Under the pieces are notes generated by a model, which saw only the letters and a program-made list of their open reading frames with translations, ran no database searches and had not been told where the DNA came from. Both the position numbers and the translations under genes were made by a program. DNA of 5,214 bases from UBA5359 sp028699365 [NCBI: bacterium] (GTDB lineage: Bacteria; UBP13; UBA5359): the NCBI GenBank assembly GCA_028699365.1, contig JAQVUQ010000220.1:1-5214 (forward strand). The letters run 5' to 3'. Shown here in pieces: positions 1 through 5,214 of this stretch. Each line of letters opens with the position of its first letter. Positions within the stretch are counted from its first letter, which is position 1.

Positions 1-1
1 A

Positions 2-200
2 CGTGTAGAACGCCTTATGCGTAAGATGGTATTGGAGGCAATCTATCCCAAGCCCAGGCTAAGTCAGCCGGCAGAGGGAGCCCAGATATATCCATATCTG
101 CTGAAGAATGTAGTGATAGAGCACTCTGATCAGGTATGGAGCACGGATATAACGTATCTGCGGCTGCGGGGAGGATTTGCCTATCTGGTAGCGATAATTG
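2..200 (+). pseudogene. IS3-family transposase (OrfB) fragment, truncated at both ends
   Basis: This is a remnant of the DDE transposase of an IS3-family insertion sequence, the enzyme that cuts and joins the element's ends. The frame is open from the left edge and reads RVERLMRKMVLEAIYPKPRL, then IYPYLL, QVWSTDITYLRLRGGFAYLV and AII. The first stretch is the typical linker before the rve integrase core. The Asp in WSTDITY is the first of the three DDE catalytic residues. In the family the next residues are normally close to AVIDWYSR, but here the frame changes after AII to AYAT and stops at 212-214. The second Asp, the Glu and about half of the protein are therefore missing. The ATG at 17 is internal to the domain and not a real start. 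The right limit is set by loss of family similarity near 200, where antitoxin-like sequence begins. No terminal inverted repeat is visible. The fragment cannot be active. Confidence 0.88.
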
Positions 201-428
201 CATACGCTACTTGAAAAAGTGGAGCATGATGCACTGAGTTTACCGCCGAAGCAACGTGCATTTCTCGCAGATCGTCTCCTGAGTTCGCTCGGCGGCGAAG
301 TTCTGAGCGATATTGATGCCGTATGGGTTGTGGAAGCTGAGCGCCGTTATCAGGAGTATAAAGAGGGAAAACGTACTCCCATCCCGGCAACGGATGTGTT
401 TGCAGAAGCTGATCAATTACTGAAATGA
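198..428 (+). CDS. Addiction-module antitoxin, CHP02574 family, possibly missing its native start
   Basis: This encodes a 76-residue protein of the CHP02574 (TIGR02574) 'putative addiction module component' type, which normally neutralises a ParE/RelE-type toxin encoded immediately downstream. The core LLEKVEHDALSLPPKQRAFL followed by ADRLLSSL is the family signature. The acidic and aromatic segment IDAVWVVEAERRYQEYKEGK and a C-terminal IPATDVFAEADQLLK also fit, and length is normal. In-frame TAA at 195-197 forbids any earlier start, so translation must begin at TTG 198 or GTG 219. Neither has a well-placed Shine-Dalgarno; the only purine-rich run, GGGGAGGA near 170, is about 20 bases too far upstream. 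The first codons lie at the junction with the transposase fragment, so the native start and promoter were probably removed. The stop overlaps the toxin start (ATGA). The family call is firm; whether the gene is still expressed is uncertain. Confidence 0.8.
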   Translation: MHTLLEKVEHDALSLPPKQRAFLADRLLSSLGGEVLSDIDAVWVVEAERRYQEYKEGKRTPIPATDVFAEADQLLK

Positions 429-728
429 AAAAGGTTATCTTTGACCCCGATGCACGAACTGAATTCCTGGCAGCTGGCAGCAATAGAATATTATGAGGAA
501 TGCAGGTGCGGACTGGGTTATAGTTTTCGTTTGCTTGTTGAATCGGCAATTAACAATATTTACGCAAACCCTCTTTGTTATCGTGTTCTCCATGTGCCGT
601 TCAGGCGCTGCCTTATCCAGAAGTTCCCTTATGCAATTATATTTTCTATCGAACCGGATTGTATCCTGGTTCTCGCTATTGCACATCTGAAACGCAAGCC
701 GGACTGTTGGTGTCAACAAGCGCATTGA
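425..728 (+). pseudogene. ParE/RelE-type toxin, frameshifted by a 7-bp duplication
   Basis: This is the toxin partner of the preceding antitoxin, a small ParE/RelE-superfamily protein; relatives act on ribosome-bound mRNA or on gyrase. The natural start ATG 425 overlaps the antitoxin stop and gives MKKVIFDPDARTEFLAA, then runs out of frame to TGA after 23 codons. The rest of the protein continues in the +1-shifted frame: AIEYYEECRCGLGYSFRLLV, ESAINNIYANPL, then PFRRCLIQKFPYAIIFSIEP and VLAIAHLKRKPDCW. Removing one copy of the duplicated CTGGCAG at 467-480 restores one 98-residue reading frame of normal family length. The basic FRRC segment and the C-terminal AHLKRKP-x-x-W are characteristic. 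Cysteines in ECRCG, LCYRV, PDCI and PDCW stand where I recall Arg, Tyr or other residues in relatives, which would suit decay without selection. As sequenced it makes only a short peptide. Confidence 0.86.
467..480. repeat. Perfect 7-bp tandem duplication (CTGGCAG x2) in the toxin gene
   Basis: Two adjacent copies of CTGGCAG occupy 467-473 and 474-480 inside the toxin reading frame. Seven bases shift the frame by +1, and deleting either copy rejoins TEFLAA to IEYYEEC exactly as expected in the family. The duplication is therefore the direct cause of the frameshift. It has the form of a replication-slippage product and could in principle revert by the same route. A sequencing or assembly error is less likely than for a single-base indel, because the unit is not a homopolymer. 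Confidence 0.9.
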
Positions 729-904
729 AAGACATCGATAAGCACGATTGCTGAGGTAACCGTCCGGGACAAATCCTTGTCCGACCAGACGGTTACCTCC
801 AGTTGCTCGCCGGGCGTTATCAGCCTCTCAGCAGAAGCCTGTCCGGATAGTAATACCAGTAATATGGAAATGAAAAGAAACGCTCGTTTAAAGAGGGCGT
901 ACAT
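713..904 (-). pseudogene. Wza-like polysaccharide export protein, N-terminal fragment only
   Basis: This is the start of a periplasmic/outer-membrane polysaccharide export protein (Poly_export family, relatives of Wza), which forms the exit channel for capsule or exopolysaccharide. Residues 1-25 are a classic signal peptide: positively charged FKR, a hydrophobic core and an ASA cleavage site before ERL. Residues 26-50 match the beginning of the export domain (ITPGEQLEVTVWSDKDLSRT); the usual next part, a Val followed by a D-G turn, is absent. From residue 51 the frame gives 13 unrelated residues and a stop overlapping the toxin's 3' end. A normal family member has some 180 to 380 residues, so about three quarters or more is gone. 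The start is well supported by GGGGAGG at 911-917, six bases before ATG. The breakpoint at about 754/755 lies at the edge of an inverted repeat. The protein cannot function, though its signal peptide and leader look undamaged. Confidence 0.8.
753..799. repeat. Long inverted repeat at the breakpoint of the export gene
   Basis: Perfect 12-bp arms GAGGTAACCGTC (753-764) and GACGGTTACCTC (788-799) enclose a second nested pair, GGACAA (767-772) and TTGTCC (777-782), around a 4-base loop. The structure lies within the export-gene fragment, coding for EVTVWSDKDLSRTVTS. Its left edge coincides with the place where family similarity ends. Part of the symmetry follows from the repeated protein pattern (VTV and TVT), so it may be partly chance. 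No T-run follows on either strand, so it does not look like an intrinsic terminator. Confidence 0.7.
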
Positions 905-945
905 AACAATCCTCCCCTCGGTATTCGCTTACTCGGGGGGAGGAT
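905..945 (-). promoter_or_regulatory. Leader hairpin that would sequester the export-gene ribosome binding site
   Basis: Arms ATCCTCCCC (909-917) and GGGGAGGAT (937-945) are perfect 9-bp complements around an 19-base loop, with a few further pairs possible inside (TCG at 918-920 with CGG at 934-936, one of them G-U). Read on the minus strand, the 5' arm is an anti-Shine-Dalgarno and the 3' arm is the GGGGAGG ribosome binding site itself, six bases before the ATG at 904-902. Folding would block ribosome access, so this resembles a translational switch. No ligand-binding aptamer is recognisable, and a role is inferred only from the pairing. Confidence 0.5.
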
Positions 946-1019
946 GTTGCAGGAAGTGTGCAAAGAGAGAACCTTTATGCCGGCCGGTCCAGGCGGTAGA
1001 GAGGCACTAGAACGAATAA
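946..1019. other. Intergenic spacer with no recognised content
   Basis: This is the remainder of the gap between the export-gene leader and the UroD-like gene. I see no open frame with family similarity, no tRNA-like fold and no convincing promoter hexamers. It contains the palindrome CCGGCCGG at 980-987, which is probably incidental. A promoter for the export gene should lie here on the minus strand but cannot be placed with confidence. Confidence 0.4.
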
Positions 1020-1048
1020 GATACCTGACAAAGGTTTTTCTCAGTATC
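1020..1048 (-). terminator. Weak stem-loop at the end of the UroD-like gene
   Basis: GATACCTGA (1020-1028) can pair with TCAGTATC (1041-1048) with one bulged base around a 12-base loop. On the minus strand the stem begins at the stop codon of the UroD-like gene and is followed by a short T-rich stretch (TTATTC). The stem is AT-rich and the T-tract is poor, so it may be a weak terminator or an mRNA 3' end structure rather than an efficient stop for the operon. Confidence 0.25.
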
Positions 1049-2177
1049 AGCCGACGATACTCTTTACAATAGTCTCATAATTAGTCAGGGTTCTGGGCCT
1101 TATTTTACGCCCTATAGGTGAAGCAGAGGGCATTAGAACAAATCCTCTTCCGCTACCGTAAGTTCCCTGCTTAATTGCTCTCCTGACAACTGTTTCAAAG
1201 GCCCTGGGTTCCATATTCTCTATATCGGTTATCTCTAGATTGCCAAACAGTACAAGGTCTCTCCCATATTCACGTCGTACTTCATCAAGTTCAATATCCC
1301 CCTGTCCCGTCGGTTCTATCGGATCAATTGCATCAACACCCATTTCAGCTATATACCGTAATATATTACGCATTCGGCCATGACAATGAATACGCACCAA
1401 TCCGCCATATCGCTTTATAATATCAATCATCGGTCCTGTATAGCGCACCACATAATCCTTGAATAAGCGAGGTGGCAGGTAAGGTTCAGTCGCATATTCA
1501 GCACCACATATACGCCATAGGTGATCCGGGAATTCAGCAGCTATCTTCTCGACCACGGGATATATATGCCGGGCACATTTCTCCAACAGAGCATGAAATA
1601 GCTTCTGCTCCGTAAGAGCTATTACTGTGTAGTCAGACATATCAAAGAGTGAAGCGGCCAGGCAAAGCGGATCGGCAATATCCACCATGACTATCCCCTT
1701 ATCACCTACTTCCTTTTCAGCTGCAAACAACTCCGTTAAATCCGGTTCTCGCAACAGCGCCTCATCAGGTAGATCGAGGTATGACTTAAGATCATCCAGA
1801 TCTTTAATAATATGTTGCAATATCCAGACAGTGTCTATATCCTTATCTCTTCTCGATAGAGAACTAAGTTCACGGCCACCAATCTTAATCTTAGTCCGGT
1901 AATAATAAGAAAGATCATTCTCATAATTATCTTCTAGAAAATATTCCTGATAACAAGCAGTAAATCTTGGAATTAATGCAGGCCCTCTCATGCGTATCAG
2001 GTCTGTATGTTCCTCGGCAAGTTGCAATAATGGCTGCCATGACGGGTCATTATAAACATTAAAAGGATCGGGATCGTTCGGGTCAACTTTTAATCCGCCT
2101 ACCTCATAAAAGTTTACTGCCGGTCTATCGACCGGTTGTCCGAGCAGTGTCCGTATTAAACGCTCCCGTCCAGTCAT
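1047..2177 (-). CDS. Uroporphyrinogen decarboxylase (URO-D) domain protein, methyltransferase-like
   Basis: This 376-residue protein has the URO-D TIM-barrel fold. The N-terminal MTGRERLIRTLLGQPVDRPA is the standard opening of stand-alone URO-D family members. Further landmarks are VMVDIADP (163-170), the IHCHGRM motif with H264, C265 and H266, DPIEP (285-289), FGNLEITDIE (311-320) and FVLMPSASP (346-354). In related corrinoid-dependent methyltransferases (MtaA/CmuA types) a His-x-Cys or His-Cys-His group near this place binds zinc and activates a thiol or methyl acceptor, so methyl transfer is more plausible than haem synthesis. Length and both ends look complete. The ATG is preceded by AGAGGTGAG about five bases upstream. 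It is the last gene of the minus-strand operon, 52 bp after the oxidoreductase. No corrinoid protein or haem gene lies nearby, so the substrate is unknown. Its 5' half is notably AT-rich compared with the oxidoreductase gene. The fold is firm; the reaction is inferred. Confidence 0.85.
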   Translation of the reverse strand: MTGRERLIRTLLGQPVDRPAVNFYEVGGLKVDPNDPDPFNVYNDPSWQPLLQLAEEHTDLIRMRGPALIPRFTACYQEYFLEDNYENDLSYYYRTKIKIGGRELSSLSRRDKDIDTVWILQHIIKDLDDLKSYLDLPDEALLREPDLTELFAAEKEVGDKGIVMVDIADPLCLAASLFDMSDYTVIALTEQKLFHALLEKCARHIYPVVEKIAAEFPDHLWRICGAEYATEPYLPPRLFKDYVVRYTGPMIDIIKRYGGLVRIHCHGRMRNILRYIAEMGVDAIDPIEPTGQGDIELDEVRREYGRDLVLFGNLEITDIENMEPRAFETVVRRAIKQGTYGSGRGFVLMPSASPIGRKIRPRTLTNYETIVKSIVG

Positions 2178-2229
2178 AAAAACTCACCTCTTGCTTATTA
2201 GCTTGCCTTTATCATATATCTAACCGTAA

Positions 2230-3303
2230 TTATACGAATACCACCCTATTTTCTTTGATAGACAGGTCTGCCGCCAGGACTATCTTCAGTGCCTCAATGG
2301 ACGCCTGCAACTCCTCAGACAAGTCGAGATCGTTTTCCAATGCGTCAAAGAAATAATCGTGTTCGCTTCTCAGAGAATTGCCTTTGCCCACTTCATGCCC
2401 CAGGACCCTTTCTTCAAAGACGGTTTCCTCCCAGGCGCAACCGGGATATGGCAGAGCCCGGTGCTGCAAGCGGTAGGTCGCCACCCGGGGCGGGTTATCC
2501 GGGGTGTTATGGTCAAGCTCATATACCATGCCGTAGCTGCCCTGAGGGCCAAAGAAGTCTTTGACATACCAGGCGTTGTCGCTGATCATCGGTCCCCATC
2601 CGGCTTCATAGAAGCCGGCCGATCCGTCGGCAAATCTCACCTGCATCAGACCGTAGTTATATTGACCTTCCGGCAACGACCGATCCAGACAGGCCCCCTG
2701 AGCGTAGACTGAAACAGCATTGCAGCCGGCGATCAGGCGCATTAGATCGATATAATGCACTCCGCAATCGGTCAGGGGCGAAGTATCCGCTATCAGGCGC
2801 TTCTGCGCCTCCCAAGTCTGACCGAACGTCTGCTGATTGCCGATCATGCGCATTACCAGCGGCTTACCTATCAGACCGTCACGCAACTTGCTTATTACCT
2901 CCGGCCAGGGCTGCATATATCTTAGCTGATGGCCTACCAGCAACTTGCCTCTGCCTTTAGCCGCCGCTTCCGCCATAGCCTGAGCTGATTCCAGAGTATG
3001 GCTTATCGGTTTCTCGCATAATACGTGTTTGCCATGCTCTAATGCAGCTATAGCTATTGCATGATGCTGGGAAGGTATGGTGGCGATAACCACTACATCC
3101 ACATCTTCACCGGTTACCTCGTCCAGATAATCCACGCCGCACCGGGCAGCGCCGTATTTCATCATGCATTCGCCGGCTCTCGCCTCCACCTTATCTACGA
3201 CAGAAACTACCTCAGCCCGCCCGCCGGCAAGAAGAGCTTCCAAATGCGCACATCCCATGCCACCGCAACCGATTAATGATACATTCCAGCGTTTGGACTT
3301 CAT
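2230..3303 (-). CDS. Gfo/Idh/MocA-family NAD(P)-dependent oxidoreductase
   Basis: This 357-residue cytoplasmic enzyme belongs to the family that oxidises or reduces sugars, inositols and related polyols with NAD(P). The Rossmann fold opens with VSLIGCGGMGCAHLEALLAG, giving G12-x-G14-x-x-G17. An Asp at the end of the second strand (VVSVVDK) favours NAD over NADP. The family EKP motif is at 97-99 (HVLCEKPIS), with K98 the expected catalytic or binding lysine. The substrate-domain motif TDCGVHYIDLMRLI supplies D179 and H183, the usual catalytic pair. The C-terminal part carries the typical ADGSAGFYEAGWG sheet region and ends with a helix pair (SIEALKIVLAADLSI). Length is normal and no lesion is visible. 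ATG 3303 lies about ten bases after GGGGGA. It is 64 bp downstream of the binding-protein gene and 52 bp upstream of the UroD-like gene, so co-transcription is likely. Substrate cannot be told from sequence. Confidence 0.93.
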   Translation of the reverse strand: MKSKRWNVSLIGCGGMGCAHLEALLAGGRAEVVSVVDKVEARAGECMMKYGAARCGVDYLDEVTGEDVDVVVIATIPSQHHAIAIAALEHGKHVLCEKPISHTLESAQAMAEAAAKGRGKLLVGHQLRYMQPWPEVISKLRDGLIGKPLVMRMIGNQQTFGQTWEAQKRLIADTSPLTDCGVHYIDLMRLIAGCNAVSVYAQGACLDRSLPEGQYNYGLMQVRFADGSAGFYEAGWGPMISDNAWYVKDFFGPQGSYGMVYELDHNTPDNPPRVATYRLQHRALPYPGCAWEETVFEERVLGHEVGKGNSLRSEHDYFFDALENDLDLSEELQASIEALKIVLAADLSIKENRVVFV

Positions 3304-3367
3304 AATCTCAAATCCCCCTATATACTACAGTTACCAGCATCAAGAGTATTGCATTTCCACTGCAGTT

Positions 3368-4684
3368 TTATCTGCTTTTCTCAAGCAGCTTCCCATAATC
3401 AAGGGCAATTCGCCGACAGGCATCTTCAACCGTTATCTTTCCAATGCCGGCAAGCGCCAGTTTTTCACCGGCGTATTTTAGCCATTGATCCGTGCCGACA
3501 CGGTAAGGTATTATTTGTGCACAATCCATCGTCTTAAGAAAGGCTTGATTAACATCACTTCTACCAGCATAGTCCTTAAAAGCAGGTGAATATGCTACAG
3601 ACCGTAATACAGGCATCTCGGACCGCTCTGTCGATATCACATTCTGGACACCGCTACTGACGGCATATTTAATGAAATCCCAGCATTGACCAGGAGCTTT
3701 TGTCTTTGAATACACCCCCAGATATACAGCATCCTGGAACATGAAAGTTCGCTCACCTCGCGGGAACGGAACAACACCCCATCTTATTTGTTTATCTTTG
3801 GCCAATACATCCATGTACCACCTAGCAGTCAAAATCATGCCGATTTTACCGCTTCGAAATAAATCCTGCTCTCCGGCAGAGGCGGCTTTGCTGCCGGAAT
3901 CAAGCTCCGCCATAGTCGGCACCACTTTATGTTTTGTCCTTAGAGCCATCCCCCAACGCACCGCGGTTACGGCGTCAGGCCTGTCAATAAGACATTTTTT
4001 TAAATCGGGACTGTATAGTTCCGCACCGAAGGCTTTTATAAGCATATAATAATCCCATCCCGATATATTGCTGCTTAAGCCACCGAAACCGTACGTGTCT
4101 GTCCGCCCATCGTTATTCTTATCTCTGGTCAGTTTTTTGGCAGTTCTCAAAAAGTCTTCCAGCGTCCAGTTATTGTCCGGGTATGATACCCCGGCATCAT
4201 CAAACATCTGCTTATTATAGTAAATTGCCACAGTGTTAGTCCAAATCGGCACTGCATACAAGCGTCCCCGATAGGTGACTCCATCTTTCATGGAATCCCA
4301 CATGTCCCCACGAATTTTCTGATAATCGCTATCCGATGCGAACCCGTCCAGCGGAAGCAAAACGCTCCTTTCAGCTAACTCACAAGCTTGTCTTCTGTCG
4401 AGAATCATAACATCAGGCGCCATTCCTCCTGCAAGCATTGTTTGCAGCTTTACCCAGTAATCACCCGGAGAGGAAAAAAGGGATATGTTTGAAGACGGAG
4501 ATCGTTTTTTGTAACCGTCGACCATCCGCTTCCCAAAGGCTTGATTATAAATATCTCCCCACCACATCAACCTGATAGATTTATCGTTGTCCATCCCGTC
4601 ACAGCCGAATAAGGACGTCATGAAGATAACCGCCGCGACAAATAGCATACACTTTCCCGTATTGAGATCATTTCTTCGCTTCAT
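3368..4684 (-). CDS. ABC transporter sugar-binding lipoprotein (family 1 solute-binding protein)
   Basis: This 438-residue protein is an extracytoplasmic binding protein that captures a carbohydrate and delivers it to an ABC importer. The N-terminus has charged residues (MKRRND), a hydrophobic helix (12-27) and a lipobox LFGC with the acylated Cys at 28, so it is membrane-anchored. The mature part begins IRLMWWGD. It includes AGGMAPDVMILD (85-96), LYAVPIWTNTVAIYYNKQMF (142-161), the helix start NWTLEDFLRTAKKLT, the Ca-loop-like DKNNDGRTDTYGFGG (188-202) and WGVVPFPRG (302-310), all hallmarks of the maltose-binding-protein-like family. Length is typical. ATG 4684 has AGGAG eight bases upstream and keeps the charged n-region; the internal Met13 would lose it. 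It follows the preceding gene by 50 bp and precedes the oxidoreductase. No permease or ATPase gene is seen, so partners must be outside the window or elsewhere. The ligand is probably an oligosaccharide or sugar, by family only. Confidence 0.93.
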   Translation of the reverse strand: MKRRNDLNTGKCMLFVAAVIFMTSLFGCDGMDNDKSIRLMWWGDIYNQAFGKRMVDGYKKRSPSSNISLFSSPGDYWVKLQTMLAGGMAPDVMILDRRQACELAERSVLLPLDGFASDSDYQKIRGDMWDSMKDGVTYRGRLYAVPIWTNTVAIYYNKQMFDDAGVSYPDNNWTLEDFLRTAKKLTRDKNNDGRTDTYGFGGLSSNISGWDYYMLIKAFGAELYSPDLKKCLIDRPDAVTAVRWGMALRTKHKVVPTMAELDSGSKAASAGEQDLFRSGKIGMILTARWYMDVLAKDKQIRWGVVPFPRGERTFMFQDAVYLGVYSKTKAPGQCWDFIKYAVSSGVQNVISTERSEMPVLRSVAYSPAFKDYAGRSDVNQAFLKTMDCAQIIPYRVGTDQWLKYAGEKLALAGIGKITVEDACRRIALDYGKLLEKSR

Positions 4685-4734
4685 TTACTATGCTCCTTTT
4701 TAAAACACTAACAAACCTGATCATTTGACCATCA

Positions 4735-5214
4735 TTACAGATGATCTTCGGTACTCAGGATTCCAAGATTTACAACCGGATTACGAGCCCTGACAGGCTT
4801 CAGCCGTGGTAGATCTACCGGAGGACGGTTTAGAATATTGCCGTTGGCATCCATATCGTCCTTATCCAGATCAATGCCCGGGCCATCATAAATCGAACGG
4901 TTTGCTGCCTCACGCTTTCTGCGCCATTCCGTCTCCGCTTCAGCCAGCGTATCAGGATCACGCTTCATGGCGTCGGCCACAACCGCCATCAGCCTGGGAA
5001 TATAAGCACCGTATCTGATATAGGCAAAATTGAAATCCGCAAACTTGCGTATTCTCCCAGCATGACGGAGGAAGGTTCCTTCCAGATAATACTTTACATA
5101 TGCGGCATAAGTAAAATCAGCAGTTATATCGTAAGCCAGACACACAATGCCTGTAAGGTAATGGGGTAAGTCACCGTACTGTGTCCAATAGAAACGCTCG
5201 TCGATAGACCAAAG
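4735..5214 (-). CDS. Unrecognised protein, C-terminal 159 residues, continues past the right edge
   Basis: The minus-strand frame is open from the right edge to TAA at 4735-4737. A GTG at 5145 is internal: the frame continues upstream with LWSIDERFYWTQYGDLPHYL, which has the same character as what follows, so the real start lies outside the window. The first 90 or so residues are rich in Tyr, Phe, Trp and Ala (ITADFTYAAYVKYYLEGTFL, FADFNFAYIRYGAYIPRLM) and suggest amphipathic helices, as in alpha/alpha-toroid glycosidases or lyases, though I see no catalytic signature. Next comes a charged helix (ETEWRRKREAANR), then an Asp-rich, low-complexity tail (IDLDKDDMDANGN) and a Pro- and Arg-containing end. 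No signal peptide can be judged. It is 50 bp upstream of the binding-protein gene and probably the same operon, which hints at carbohydrate handling. I do not recognise the family. Confidence 0.6.
   Translation of the reverse strand, partial: LWSIDERFYWTQYGDLPHYLTGIVCLAYDITADFTYAAYVKYYLEGTFLRHAGRIRKFADFNFAYIRYGAYIPRLMAVVADAMKRDPDTLAEAETEWRRKREAANRSIYDGPGIDLDKDDMDANGNILNRPPVDLPRLKPVRARNPVVNLGILSTEDHL

Noticed and set aside
181-549. Minus-strand open frame of 122 residues over the toxin-antitoxin pair
   Set aside because: The plus strand here carries a recognisable antitoxin and toxin; the opposite frame has no family features.
753-799. Intrinsic terminator for the toxin gene
   Set aside because: The stem is strong but no T-tract follows it on the plus strand, and the sequence is coding in the export-gene fragment.
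777-1010. Plus-strand open frame across the export-gene fragment
   Set aside because: It is antisense to the signal peptide and leader, and its sequence resembles no family I know.
1047-2177. HemE, the true haem-pathway uroporphyrinogen decarboxylase
   Set aside because: The H-C-H-G motif, the sugar-gene context and the absence of other haem genes fit the stand-alone URO-D family better.
2289-2712. Overlapping plus-strand open frames opposite the oxidoreductase gene
   Set aside because: They lie antisense to a gene with clear family motifs, have no family similarity and are open because the oxidoreductase gene is GC-rich here.
3304-3367. Internal promoter before the oxidoreductase gene (TTGATG and TATATA)
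   Set aside because: The two hexamers are only 13 bases apart, too close for a normal sigma-70 promoter, and operon spacing makes read-through more likely.
3741-4049. Plus-strand open frame opposite the binding-protein gene
   Set aside because: It is antisense to a well-supported gene and its translation has no recognisable domain.
1-5214. CRISPR array, tRNA or rRNA genes
   Set aside because: No regularly spaced direct repeats, no cloverleaf with a TTCGA-type arm and no rRNA-like conserved stretch could be found by eye.

Overview
The window comes from a bacterial chromosome with mid-range, patchy base composition. It has two parts that look unrelated in origin. The taxon cannot be fixed from sequence alone. 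The mix of a stand-alone uroporphyrinogen-decarboxylase-like protein, a Gfo/Idh/MocA oxidoreductase and a sugar-type binding lipoprotein is common in Armatimonadota, Lentisphaerota, Planctomycetota and similar polysaccharide-degrading lineages. I offer that as a weak inference.

Left part (1 to about 905) is a cluster of damaged genes. An IS3-family transposase fragment on the plus strand enters from the left edge. It breaks off abruptly just after the first catalytic Asp of the DDE domain. It is joined almost directly to a CHP02574-type addiction-module antitoxin, whose usual start region appears to have been lost or replaced. The antitoxin overlaps a ParE/RelE-type toxin by ATGA. The toxin is frameshifted by a perfect 7-bp tandem duplication (CTGGCAG twice) near its 5' end. 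Facing it on the minus strand is the first quarter or less of a Wza-like polysaccharide export protein, with a clear signal peptide. It loses homology exactly at the edge of a long inverted repeat. Its leader carries a second hairpin that would bury its own ribosome binding site.

Right part (1047 to 5214) is an apparently intact minus-strand operon. In transcription order it holds an unrecognised C-terminal fragment that continues off the right edge, an ABC-type sugar-binding lipoprotein, a Gfo/Idh/MocA NAD(P)-dependent oxidoreductase, and a UroD-domain protein with an H-C-H-G motif. Spacers are 50 to 64 bp and the genes have their own Shine-Dalgarno sequences. No permease, ATPase or haem gene is visible. 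The set reads as uptake and conversion of a sugar, polyol or modified (possibly methylated) carbohydrate, with the UroD-like protein more likely a methyltransferase-type enzyme than a haem enzyme. That functional reading is inference.

I do not see a convincing wholly new system. The points most worth a second look are the reversible-looking toxin frameshift, the transposase-antitoxin junction, the palindrome at the breakpoint of the export gene, and the unexplained pairing of a UroD-like protein with sugar genes.
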